A DNA stretch of 33,382 bases. It comes from Clostridia bacterium (GTDB lineage Bacteria; Bacillota_A; Clostridia; Oscillospirales; CAG-272). This document shows positions 7,052-14,434 of the stretch, one piece after another. Made by a program: the position numbers and the translations under genes. The DNA lies in the NCBI GenBank assembly GCA_017462125.1, contig JAFTRQ010000040.1:1-33382 (forward strand), in the 5' to 3' direction. Every line of letters starts with the position of its first letter. Positions within the stretch are counted from its first letter, which is position 1. The notes below the pieces were generated by a model. It searched no databases. It was given only the letters and a program-made list of their open reading frames with translations, and was not told the origin of the DNA.

Positions 7052-7864
7052 ATGTATAACAGATTATTGGATTGCGTAAAAAGCATCAGAGAGAAGACCG
7101 ATTTTGTCCCCGAGGTGGCGTTGATACTCGGCTCGGGCTTGGGCGACTTTGCCGAGCAGATCGAGGCTGTCGCATCGGTGGAATACAGCGACATCAAGGG
7201 GTTCCCCGTATCTACCGTTGCGGGTCACAGAGGCAGATTTGTATTCGGCTATCTTGCGGGCAAGGCTGTAGTGGCAATGCAGGGAAGAGTACATTATTAT
7301 GAAGGCTATCCCATAGGCGACGTTGTAATGCCTACGCGCATTATGGGTATGCTTGGCGCGAAAAAGCTGATATTGACAAATGCGGCAGGCGGCATCAACT
7401 ATAATTACAAGCCCGGTGATTTTATGGTCATCACCGATCATATTTCAAGCTTTGTACCCAGCCCGCTGATCGGCGCCAATATTGAAGAGCTTGGAGTCAG
7501 ATTCCCCGATATGAGCGAGGTTTACAGCAAGAGAATGCGTTCGCTGATCTTTTCTGCGGCGCTCAAGTGCGGCATCTCTCTGAAGGAGGGCGTTTACGTT
7601 CAGCTGACAGGCCCTGCGTATGAGACTCCTGCGGAGATCCGTATGTGCCGTACGCTGGGTGCGGACGCGGTGGGTATGAGCACAGCGTGCGAGGCGATGG
7701 CGGCAAGACATATGGGAATCGAGGTCTGCGGAATCTCCTGCATCACCAATATGGCATCGGGAATGAACCGTGAGCCCTTGTCTCATAAAGAGGTTCAGGA
7801 AACTGCGGACAGAGTGGCTTCGCAGTTCAAGGCATTGATAACCGAGGTTATCAGAACTGTATAA
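7052..7864 (+). CDS. punA: Purine nucleoside phosphorylase (trimeric, type I)
   Basis: A 270-residue enzyme that converts purine (deoxy)nucleosides and phosphate to free base and (deoxy)ribose-1-phosphate. Signatures are ILGSGLG (25-31, phosphate loop), AGHRG (57-61), GRVHYYEGY (78-86), TNAAGG (109-114), TGPAYETPAE and ITNMASG. In the usual MSTVPE segment the sequence is MSTACEA, a mild variation. The length fits the trimeric PunA/PupG class rather than hexameric DeoD. An upstream GGAGAAAG sets the start. The product ribose-1-phosphate is the substrate of DeoB encoded next, and DeoC completes the pathway for deoxyribose. Confidence 0.93.
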   Translation: MYNRLLDCVKSIREKTDFVPEVALILGSGLGDFAEQIEAVASVEYSDIKGFPVSTVAGHRGRFVFGYLAGKAVVAMQGRVHYYEGYPIGDVVMPTRIMGMLGAKKLILTNAAGGINYNYKPGDFMVITDHISSFVPSPLIGANIEELGVRFPDMSEVYSKRMRSLIFSAALKCGISLKEGVYVQLTGPAYETPAEIRMCRTLGADAVGMSTACEAMAARHMGIEVCGISCITNMASGMNREPLSHKEVQETADRVASQFKALITEVIRTV

Positions 7865-7898
7865 TTCTTTGATGGCAAGGCCATCCTTCGGAGGAATC

Positions 7899-9020
7899 AT
7901 GAGCAAAAGAGTATTTATTATCGTTCTTGACAGCTTTGGCGTTGGCGAGCTTCCCGATGCGGAACGGTTCGGAGACAGCGGAAGTCACACGCTTCGCTCT
8001 GTTGCAGCACAAAAAGAGTTTTATTGCCCGAATCTGCAAAGGCTGGGATTGTTCAATATTGAGGGCTGTCAGGTAGCCGGCTATAAGGCTGCGGAAGCGC
8101 CTATGGCGGCATACGGCCGTATGAGCGAGCTTTCCTGCGGTAAGGATACCACCACAGGACACTGGGAGATTGCAGGTCTGGTTTCCAACACCCCTATGCC
8201 TACCTATCCCGAGGGATTCCCCTCCGAGGTAATTGCGGAATTTGAGCGCTTGACCGGTAGAAAAACGCTTTGTAACAAGCCCTATTCCGGCACACAGGTG
8301 ATCGCCGATTACGGTGAGGAGCATTTGCGCACCGGAGCGCTGATCGTTTACACGTCTGCCGATTCGGTTTTTCAGATCGCGGCGCACGCGGATATCGTGC
8401 CGCTTGAGCAACTCTACGAATACTGCAGGATTGCACGTCGGCTGCTGCAGGGTGAGCACGGAGTAGGAAGGGTGATCGCCCGTCCTTTTGGCGGCGCGCA
8501 TCCCTTCGTGCGTCTTTCGGGACGGCACGATTATTCCCTTGAGCCCCATGGAGAGACGATGCTTGATCGCTTGAAGGCGAAGGGCTTTGACGTGATCTCG
8601 GTTGGCAAGATCAGCGACATCTTTGCAGGGCGAGGCATTACGGAAGGTTATCCGACGAAAAGCAATGCAGAGGGAATGGAAATTGCGACGGCCATGCAGG
8701 AGAAGAATTTTAACGGACTTTGCTTTGTGAATCTCGTTGATTTTGATTCCTCGTACGGTCACAGGAACGATCCCGTGGGTTATGCGAGGGCAATGACGGA
8801 GTTTGACGCTGCTTTGGGTGAATTTCTGTCAGGGATGCGAGAGGATGATCTTCTGATCGTCACCGCCGATCACGGCTGTGACCCGCTGACCCCCTCCACG
8901 GATCATTCCCGCGAATACGTACCGCTTTTGGTTTATGGAAAAAGCATTGAAGCCGAGGCGTTGGGAACGAAGAAGGGATTTTTGTACGTCAGCGAATTGA
9001 CGGAGCAATATCTTGGGTAA
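7899..9020 (+). CDS. deoB: Phosphopentomutase
   Basis: A 373-residue alkaline-phosphatase-superfamily mutase that interconverts (deoxy)ribose-1-phosphate and -5-phosphate using two Mn ions. Visible: IIVLDSFGVGELPDA at residues 7-21 (Asp11 metal ligand), GKDTTTGHWE at 81-90 containing the phosphorylated threonine, TADHGCDP and DHSREYVPLLVYG near the C-terminus with metal-binding Asp and His. The start at 7899 has GGAGG 4 bases upstream and matches the family N-terminus MSKR. It follows punA by 34 bases and links the operon to pentose-phosphate metabolism. No strong terminator follows in 9021-9064. Confidence 0.95.
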   Translation: MSKRVFIIVLDSFGVGELPDAERFGDSGSHTLRSVAAQKEFYCPNLQRLGLFNIEGCQVAGYKAAEAPMAAYGRMSELSCGKDTTTGHWEIAGLVSNTPMPTYPEGFPSEVIAEFERLTGRKTLCNKPYSGTQVIADYGEEHLRTGALIVYTSADSVFQIAAHADIVPLEQLYEYCRIARRLLQGEHGVGRVIARPFGGAHPFVRLSGRHDYSLEPHGETMLDRLKAKGFDVISVGKISDIFAGRGITEGYPTKSNAEGMEIATAMQEKNFNGLCFVNLVDFDSSYGHRNDPVGYARAMTEFDAALGEFLSGMREDDLLIVTADHGCDPLTPSTDHSREYVPLLVYGKSIEAEALGTKKGFLYVSELTEQYLG

Positions 9021-9064
9021 ATGCGGCGGAGAAGAAAAGTAATTGTTAATTTTTCTAAAACCTA

Positions 9065-9093
9065 TTGAAAAAGCAGAAAGAATCTGCTATAAT
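9065..9093 (+). promoter_or_regulatory. Promoter of the SRP RNA gene
   Basis: TTGAAA (9065-9070), 17 bases, TATAAT (9088-9093). The predicted start is near 9100, about 37 bases before the closing helix of the RNA. The leader contains a small hairpin GTCCG/CGGAC. Confidence 0.85.
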
Positions 9094-9136
9094 ATATAGG
9101 TCCGTGATGCGGACACTCAATTAAAAATGTAATCAC

Positions 9137-9445
9137 AGTCGTGTGCTGTGAAACAAGGCCATACCAGCCGGGGATTTAGCGGAGCCCTGTACCTGAAATC
9201 CGCTACAGCAGGGGTGGATCCCGCAATCGAGGATCGAACCTTTACGAGTTGAGTCCTACTCTCTGTGTTGAGAGGCGGGTCTTGCGCAATTGGGAGCTGT
9301 GAACCATGTCAGATGGGGGACCAAGCAGCATTAAGCGGTAAACCCGATGTGCCGCGAGGGTGCCTGCCTTGAGCAGTGGGTATGAAAATCGCGTGGAGGA
9401 GACATTCGACATTGCGGTGTATGGTCTTGTTTCACGCACACGACT
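9137..9445 (+). ncRNA. ffs: Signal recognition particle RNA, large (Alu-containing) type
   Basis: The RNA partner of Ffh in co-translational membrane targeting. The conserved apical S domain is visible around 9297-9350 (GTGAACCATGTCAG, a TGG-GGGA-CCA stem with a GNRA-type tetraloop, AAGCAGCATTAAGCGGTAA, then TGCCGCGAGGGTGCCTG). The 5' Alu-like part with CCAGCCGGGG and CCCTGTACCTGAAATCCGCT (9164-9200) is as in Bacillus. The ends pair across about 300 bases: 9137-9164 with 9419-9445, giving 27 pairs interrupted by one bulged base and one G-U. The gene precedes dnaX, as in Bacillus (scr-dnaX). The exact mature ends are estimated from the closing helix. Confidence 0.92.
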
Positions 9446-9451
9446 TGTTTC

Positions 9452-9573
9452 TTTAGCTCACTGAAATTTCCGCAATACTTCGTTGCTCCTCAAAAGCGGC
9501 TCGACTTACGTCAGTAAGCCTTCGCCTTGCTTTTTGCGGTGCGCCTTGTCTTGCGAAAATTTCAGCGGCTAAA
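9452..9573. repeat. 122-bp imperfect palindrome (REP/MITE-like element)
   Basis: The outer ends match in inverted orientation (TTTAGCTCACTGAAATTT on the left; TTTAGCCGCTGAAATTTT on the complement of the right). The centre holds CTTAC-GTCA-GTAAG (9505-9518), almost exactly at the midpoint. The whole element could fold as one long interrupted hairpin. It begins 6 bases after the SRP RNA closing helix and has no U-tract typical of a terminator. No coding potential. Confidence 0.6.
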
Positions 9574-9590
9574 GGCATATTTGAGTTTTG

Positions 9591-9661
9591 ATCGGCATCT
9601 TTCAGTGAAACCTGCTCGTTCAAAATTTATTTATATCGGCATCTTTTGGCGAAACCGAGCT
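9591..9661 (+). repeat. Pair of short direct repeats
   Basis: ATCGGCATCTTT-4 bases-GAAACC occurs at 9591 and again at 9635 (44-base period), with GCT following in each copy. They lie between the palindrome and the hairpin array upstream of dnaX. Function is unknown. Confidence 0.5.
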
Positions 9662-9671
9662 AACTATCAAC

Positions 9672-9792
9672 TTTTCCGTCTATGACGGAAAAATATCACT
9701 TTCACGAAGTGAAAATATCACTCGCCGCAGGCGAATATCACTTGCGCAAGGCGCAAATATCACTGAAAAATCTTTGCTTGCAAAGATTTTTC
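9672..9792 (+). repeat. Array of variable hairpins separated by ATATCACT (array 2)
   Basis: Five hairpins: TTTTCCGTC-TAT-GACGGAAAA, TTCAC-GAA-GTGAA, TCGCC-GCA-GGCGA, TGCGC-AAG-GCGCA and a 12-bp GAAAAATCTTTG/CAAAGATTTTTC. Between them ATATCACT occurs perfectly at 9693, 9715, 9735 and 9757 (periods 22, 20 and 22 bases), always in the same orientation. The last hairpin ends 4 bases before the dnaX ribosome binding site, so the array is probably transcribed in the dnaX leader. Same architecture as array 1 (2870-3070), with different stems. Confidence 0.85.
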
Positions 9793-9806
9793 TTACGGAG
9801 GTTAAA

Positions 9807-11489
9807 ATGCATCAAGCGTTATACAGAAAATGGAGACCGCACGATTTTGACGCGGTTTACGGTCAAGAGCATATTACCTCTATTTTGAAATACGAGGTTG
9901 CCAACAACAAGTTTTCCCACGCGTATCTGTTTTGCGGCTCGAGAGGAACGGGAAAGACCTCTTGCGCAAAGATCCTTGCAAAAGCTGTCAACTGTCTTGA
10001 CCCGCAGAACGGCAATCCTTGCGGAAAGTGTGAGGCTTGTCTTTCTATAGACTCCGGCGCGGCAACCGACGTGCTTGAGATGGACGCCGCATCCAACAAC
10101 GGCGTTGATAACATCAGAGACATCCGTGACGAGGTGGTTTATTCACCCTCGAGTCTGAAATACAGAGTTTATATTATAGACGAGGTTCATATGCTCTCGG
10201 TCAGCGCGTTTAACGCGTTGCTCAAGACCTTGGAGGAGCCTCCGGAGCACGTGGTGTTTATCCTTGCCACCACCGAGCTTCACAAACTGCCCGCAACCAT
10301 CATTTCCCGTTGTCAGCGCTTTGATTTCCGCCGCATTGCCACAGAGGTATTGAAGAATCATCTTTTGCGAGTGGCAAAGGCGGAAAATATCGATCTGTGC
10401 GAGTCTGCTGCCGTATTGCTTGCAAAGCAGGCGCAGGGCGGTATGCGAGATGCCATCAGCCTGCTTGATCTTTGTGCGGGAAGCCGAGAGCGGATCGACG
10501 ACGAGCTGGTCAACAACACGGTTGGCACGGTGGGCAGAGAAAATATGCTGACCGTTGTAAAGGCGATCGTGGAAAAGGATTATGAAACGATATTTTCTAC
10601 GGTGGATTCCGTTGTGCAATCTTCAAGAGACATTACGGTTTTCTGGCAGGATCTGATCTCTGTCTACAGAGACCTCCTGATATTAAAAAGCTCACGGAAT
10701 GCCGCGGCATATCTTGATCTTACCGATAGCGAGATGCAGGCGCTGACAAGTATTGCCGCATCCTTTACGTCTGAGCAGCTTTCCTATCATTGCGGAATGC
10801 TGCAGGAGGCGCTTCTTACGATGCAGAAGGCAAATGCAGTACGTCGCATTACCGCGGAGCTGACACTTGTTCGAATGTGTGACGAGAGGCTTTCAAGCTC
10901 TCCCGAGGCGATGCTGAGCAGGATCGCTAATATAGAATCCAATCTTGCTACGGGCAATTTTGCCGCTCCCATGATGGTGACGGCAACCGAAACAACTCCC
11001 GCAGAGCAAGCTCCCACGGTGGTGGAGCCTGCAAAGCCCGCAAGGCCGAGTCGCCGTCCGACGTATTCCGATGACGACGATATGTTTCGGGGAGACGCGC
11101 CCGGCGCTGCTCCGCAAAAGTCTGCCGCAAGTGCTGCTCCAACCCCTGCAGCCGCCGCACCGCAATCCGGAAACGTGCGGATCCTGAAGCCCTTTAAGAG
11201 CCGTGCCGAGGTGGTTGAGAAGATGGCGCAGGTCAGTCCGATGCAATCATCCTTCTTTAAAAACGCAAAGTGGTATACGGATGAGGCAGGAAAGATCGTG
11301 TTGAAATTCGCTACGAAATTCGACATTGACAATATGAAATTTTTCGACGGAGAGGACTTTTTCATCAAGATGATCTCTCAGGTTATGGGAAGACCGTATT
11401 CCAAGGCGGATTTGATCTGTGAATGCGAGGACGGCAAGAAAAAGGACGACGTGATCGAAAGGATAATCGAGGCGGCGGAGGAAAACTGA
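9807..11489 (+). CDS. dnaX: DNA polymerase III subunit gamma/tau
   Basis: A 560-residue AAA+ clamp-loader ATPase. Visible: Walker A GSRGTGKT (44-51), a zinc site with Cys63, Cys72, Cys75 and Cys78, Walker B YIIDEVH (122-128), LKTLEEPPEHVVFILATTE (139-157) and the arginine-finger segment SRCQRFDF. After the collar domain comes an Ala/Pro-rich linker (about residues 405-465) and a small C-terminal domain. I chose the ATG at 9807: GGAGG lies 5 bases upstream and MHQALYRKWRP is the family N-terminus. The SRP RNA-dnaX-ybaB-recR order matches Bacillus. No E. coli-like programmed frameshift site is evident at the position expected for gamma. Confidence 0.96.
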   Translation: MHQALYRKWRPHDFDAVYGQEHITSILKYEVANNKFSHAYLFCGSRGTGKTSCAKILAKAVNCLDPQNGNPCGKCEACLSIDSGAATDVLEMDAASNNGVDNIRDIRDEVVYSPSSLKYRVYIIDEVHMLSVSAFNALLKTLEEPPEHVVFILATTELHKLPATIISRCQRFDFRRIATEVLKNHLLRVAKAENIDLCESAAVLLAKQAQGGMRDAISLLDLCAGSRERIDDELVNNTVGTVGRENMLTVVKAIVEKDYETIFSTVDSVVQSSRDITVFWQDLISVYRDLLILKSSRNAAAYLDLTDSEMQALTSIAASFTSEQLSYHCGMLQEALLTMQKANAVRRITAELTLVRMCDERLSSSPEAMLSRIANIESNLATGNFAAPMMVTATETTPAEQAPTVVEPAKPARPSRRPTYSDDDDMFRGDAPGAAPQKSAASAAPTPAAAAPQSGNVRILKPFKSRAEVVEKMAQVSPMQSSFFKNAKWYTDEAGKIVLKFATKFDIDNMKFFDGEDFFIKMISQVMGRPYSKADLICECEDGKKKDDVIERIIEAAEEN

Positions 11490-11536
11490 ACGCTTTGATC
11501 AAAATAAAATAAACTTACATTTAAGGAGATAGAACA

Positions 11537-11884
11537 ATGAGAGCAAACGTACCGAAGGGAATGGGCGGCGGCCCCCAGAATATGCAGGCAATGCTTCGTC
11601 AGGCGCAGAAGATGCAGGAGGATATGGCGGCACTTCAGGAGGATCTTGACGCTCGTGAATATGAGATCAAGGCAGGCGGCGGCGTTGTCGCTGTAAAGAT
11701 CAACGGTAAGAAGGAAGTGCTTTCCATCGACATTCAGCCCGAGATCGTGGATCCCGATGACGTGGAGACCCTTTCCGACATTCTGGTAGCGGCTGTTAAC
11801 GAGGCGATCAAGCGCGTTGAGACTACCAATGCAGAGGAAATGGACAAGATCACCAAGGGTATGAATATGCCCGGAATGTTCTGA
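11537..11884 (+). CDS. ybaB: YbaB/EbfC family nucleoid-associated protein
   Basis: A 115-residue DNA-binding protein of the YbaB/EbfC family, which dimerises into a tweezer shape. The N-terminus is a Gly/Met-rich segment and a helix (AMLRQAQKMQEDMAALQEDL). It is followed by the conserved GGGVVAVKINGKKEVLSIDIQPEIVDPDD core and a C-terminal helix containing NEAIKRVE. The length is slightly above the usual 100-110. AAGGAGAT lies 7 bases upstream of the start. It lies between dnaX (48-base gap) and recR (1-base gap), which is the conserved order and suggests a link to recombination or replication. Confidence 0.95.
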   Translation: MRANVPKGMGGGPQNMQAMLRQAQKMQEDMAALQEDLDAREYEIKAGGGVVAVKINGKKEVLSIDIQPEIVDPDDVETLSDILVAAVNEAIKRVETTNAEEMDKITKGMNMPGMF

Positions 11885-11885
11885 T

Positions 11886-12485
11886 ATGGCTGAATATATC
11901 GAATCGTTACAAAGACTTGCCGAGCAGTTTGGAAGGCTTGACGGTGTGGGCAGAAAGAACGCCATGAAAATGGCGTTTTCTGTGCTTGATATGACAGATG
12001 AGGACGCAAAGGCCTTTGCCGACGCGATCCTTGAGGCGAAGGAAAAGATACACCTGTGTCCCGTATGTCAGAATCTCACCGATCGGGAGATTTGTCCCAT
12101 TTGCGCGGACCTGCAAAGAGACAGAAGCGTTGTTTGTGTGGTTTCTGATCCCAAGGTCGTCATTTCTATGGAAAAGGTTCGCGAATATAAGGGGCTTTAC
12201 CACGTGCTTCACGGTGTGATCTCTCCTATGAATGGCATAACTCCCGACAAGCTGAAGATCCGCGAGCTGTTAAGCAGACTTGGTGAGGGCGAGATCGAGG
12301 AGGTCATCGTCGCTACTAACCCCACAGTTGAAGGGGAAGCGACGGCGATGTATCTGTCGCGCCTTTTGAAGCCTATCGGCATCAAGGTCACGCGTCTTGC
12401 TTACGGTGTTCCTATGGGCAGTGATCTGGAGTATGCCGATGAGATTACTTTGTTCCGCGCTATTGAGGGACGAAGAGATTTTTAA
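11886..12485 (+). CDS. recR: Recombination mediator protein RecR
   Basis: A 199-residue RecR that acts with RecF and RecO to load RecA on gapped DNA. It has an N-terminal helix-hairpin-helix (LDGVGRKNAMKMAF, 18-31), a zinc finger with Cys58, Cys61, Cys70 and Cys73, then a Toprim domain (VVCVVSDPKVVISME). The conserved tail VTRLAYGVPMGSDLEYADEITL is intact. It starts one base after the ybaB stop, so translation is probably coupled. Length is standard. Confidence 0.96.
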   Translation: MAEYIESLQRLAEQFGRLDGVGRKNAMKMAFSVLDMTDEDAKAFADAILEAKEKIHLCPVCQNLTDREICPICADLQRDRSVVCVVSDPKVVISMEKVREYKGLYHVLHGVISPMNGITPDKLKIRELLSRLGEGEIEEVIVATNPTVEGEATAMYLSRLLKPIGIKVTRLAYGVPMGSDLEYADEITLFRAIEGRRDF

Positions 12486-12512
12486 TAATGCAAAATGTGT
12501 TCGGATGTAAAA

Positions 12513-13355
12513 ATGAAAAAGGTTTATGAAAATTTGATTCTTGACGAGGAGCGCGCGCTTTACGATATCGAGGATGCAATGATAATGAACTGCACCTTTG
12601 ACGGTCCTGCCGACGGCGAGAGTGCCCTGAAGGAATGCAGAAATATCGTGGTGGATAACTGTGACTTTATGTTGCGTTATCCCTTTTGGCACGTCAGCGG
12701 CGCGATTGTAAAAAACAGCCGTATGACCGAGACCTGCCGTGCCGCTTTGTGGTATGACAGCGACGTTACCATTGAAGGTAGTACGCTTCACGGTATCAAG
12801 GCATTGCGCGAATGTGAGAGGATCGATCTGCGTGACAGCGATATTGTATCCGATGAATTTGGTTGGCGCTGTCGCGGTGTTGACGTGAAGAATTGCACCT
12901 TGGAGTCTCAATATCAGTTTTTTGAGTGTCGCGATATGAAGATCGAGGGCTTGAAGATGAAGGGAAAGTATTCCTTTCAGTACATAGAAAACGTTGAGAT
13001 CAAGGATTCCGACTTCAAGACCAAGGATGCCTTCTGGCACGCGAAGAACGTGACGGTTTACGACACGGTTCTTGAGGGAGAGTACCTTGGTTGGTATTCC
13101 GAGAATTTAACTCTTGTTCGTTGCCATATCAAGGGCACACAGCCCCTCTGTTACTGCAAAAATCTCGTTCTTGAGGATTGCACCACGGAGGATTGCGATC
13201 TTTCCTTTGAGAACAGCTCGGTCAAGGCAAAGGTCAAGGGAAGCATTGTCAGCGTGAAAAATCCTGTTTCGGGCTTTGTCAAGGCGGACGAGATCGGTGA
13301 GATCATCTGGGATGAGAAGCACAAGGCAACGTCGACCTGCATCATTGAAGGATAA
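12513..13355 (+). CDS. DUF3737 family right-handed beta-helix protein
   Basis: A 280-residue cytoplasmic protein recognisable as DUF3737: DEERALYDIEDAMIMNCTFDGPADGESALKE near the N-terminus, then LRYPFWHVSG, CRAALWYDSD, LHGIKALREC and EFGWRCRGVDVKN. Short repeats of the type xVxxxxCxxxx, alternating hydrophobic and polar residues, indicate a pectate-lyase-like beta-helix. Function of the family is not established; a carbohydrate-related role is often presumed. I prefer the ATG at 12513 (GGATG upstream, family start MKK) over 12495, which has no visible ribosome binding site. It lies 27 bases after recR with no terminator, so it may be co-transcribed. Confidence 0.85.
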   Translation: MKKVYENLILDEERALYDIEDAMIMNCTFDGPADGESALKECRNIVVDNCDFMLRYPFWHVSGAIVKNSRMTETCRAALWYDSDVTIEGSTLHGIKALRECERIDLRDSDIVSDEFGWRCRGVDVKNCTLESQYQFFECRDMKIEGLKMKGKYSFQYIENVEIKDSDFKTKDAFWHAKNVTVYDTVLEGEYLGWYSENLTLVRCHIKGTQPLCYCKNLVLEDCTTEDCDLSFENSSVKAKVKGSIVSVKNPVSGFVKADEIGEIIWDEKHKATSTCIIEG

Positions 13356-13383
13356 CCAAACTGCATCAGAGAGGAGTATTTTT

Positions 13384-14283
13384 ATGAAGCTTGCAACTAC
13401 AACAGCGGATTTTGCCGCATATACAAGCTCCCAGACCGAGGCAATGGAGTATATCCGCCGCGCAGGATTTAAGTATATTGATTACAATTTCGGAACCGAT
13501 TATAATTGCAAAAGCGGTATTTTTGGCAATGACCCTAAAAAGCACATTGAGAACGTTTTGAAAAAGGCGGACGAGCTTGGTGTGAAGCTGGTTCAATCCC
13601 ATGCTCAGATGGGTAGACCCTTGGCTGACGAGGACGGTTCGTTTTTGCGCGATACCGCCAAATGCATCGAGGCTTGCGGCGAGATGGGCATTCCTAACGT
13701 TGTCATCCATTCGGGATACCTGAAGGATATTTCAAAGGAGGAGTGCTTTGAGCGCAATAAGAGGTTCTTTATGCCGCTTTTGGAGCTTGGTGAGAAGCAC
13801 AACGTGGATATTCTCGTTGAGAACTTCAATAAAATGGTGCATAACGACGTGTATTGGATCGACAATGCCGCCGATCTTCTTGCAATGATCGATTACGTGG
13901 ATCATCCGAGATTCCACGCCGTTTGGGATGCAGGACACGGTAATATGCAGCCTATGCCGCAGGACGAGGCTCTGCGTCTGCTTGGCAAGCAGGTGTATGC
14001 TCTCCACGTGCAGGACAATATGGGAGATAAGGATTCCCACGTGGCGCCCTTCTTCGGCACGCTCAACCTTGACTCTCTGATGCACGGTCTGATCGATATC
14101 GGATACGAGGGATATTTTACCTTTGAAGCCTGCGCGATCATGCTGTCTGCGGGCGGAAGAAGAAAATATGAAGCCGACAAGCGGCTTGCAAACGCGCCGC
14201 TCTCCTTGCGCATCAAGGCCGAAGAGCTTTTGTATGAGATCGGAAAGACCACTCTTGAGGCTTATGGGTGTTTTGAGGAATGA
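13384..14283 (+). CDS. Sugar phosphate isomerase/epimerase family protein (xylose-isomerase-like TIM barrel)
   Basis: A 299-residue protein of the AP-endonuclease-2/xylose-isomerase-like superfamily, metal-dependent TIM barrels that isomerise or epimerise sugars and related compounds. Characteristic segments: KYIDYNF near residue 35, VIHSGYL near 110, ILVENFNKM near 145 (metal-binding Glu), FHAVWDAGHGN (metal-binding Asp and His), YALHVQDNMGDKDSH and GYFTFEAC near the C-terminus (last Glu ligand). The start at 13384 has GAGAGGAG upstream; a longer in-frame start would overlap the preceding gene. It follows the DUF3737 gene by 28 bases and ends at a strong terminator. The substrate is unknown. 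Confidence 0.85.
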   Translation: MKLATTTADFAAYTSSQTEAMEYIRRAGFKYIDYNFGTDYNCKSGIFGNDPKKHIENVLKKADELGVKLVQSHAQMGRPLADEDGSFLRDTAKCIEACGEMGIPNVVIHSGYLKDISKEECFERNKRFFMPLLELGEKHNVDILVENFNKMVHNDVYWIDNAADLLAMIDYVDHPRFHAVWDAGHGNMQPMPQDEALRLLGKQVYALHVQDNMGDKDSHVAPFFGTLNLDSLMHGLIDIGYEGYFTFEACAIMLSAGGRRKYEADKRLANAPLSLRIKAEELLYEIGKTTLEAYGCFEE

Positions 14284-14302
14284 TCCTTTTTAGCTTTAAC
14301 TG

Positions 14303-14355
14303 AGATTTTTCAAAAAAACGCAGACGGAAGACCGCCTGCGTTTTTTGAAAAAATC
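14303..14355 (+). terminator. Strong Rho-independent terminator closing the dnaX-to-isomerase block
   Basis: ACGCAGACGG/CCGCCTGCGT (one mismatch) with a short loop, extended by A/T pairs on both sides (GATTTTT..AAAAAATC) and followed by TTTTTT. It separates the isomerase gene from the sigma factor gene. Confidence 0.9.
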
Positions 14356-14377
14356 AGCAAATTTTTTAAAACTGTCA

Positions 14378-14400
14378 AACCCGATTTTCGAAATCCCGAC
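14378..14400 (+). promoter_or_regulatory. ECF-sigma-type promoter upstream of the sigma factor gene
   Basis: AAC (14378-14380; context GTCAAACCCG), exactly 16 bases, then CGAC (14397-14400), followed by TTTATAGGTGAAAG. Group IV (ECF) promoters in Firmicutes typically have an AAC -35 core and a CGT/CGA -10 core with this spacing. The same arrangement occurs upstream of the DUF4349 gene (27357-27379). Position directly before the sigma gene suggests self-activation. Confidence 0.6.
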
Positions 14401-14434
14401 TTTATAGGTGAAAGCTTTCAAAATGAGGTGCCGA

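Noticed and set aside
9672..9792. CRISPR array
   Set aside because: The constant part is only 8 bases and the variable part is always a hairpin; no cas gene is present. The same reasoning applies to 2870-3070.
11437..11445. Slippery AAGAAAAAG in dnaX as a programmed frameshift producing gamma
   Set aside because: It lies about 15 codons before the stop, far from the position expected for gamma, and no downstream stem or early stop in the -1 frame was seen.
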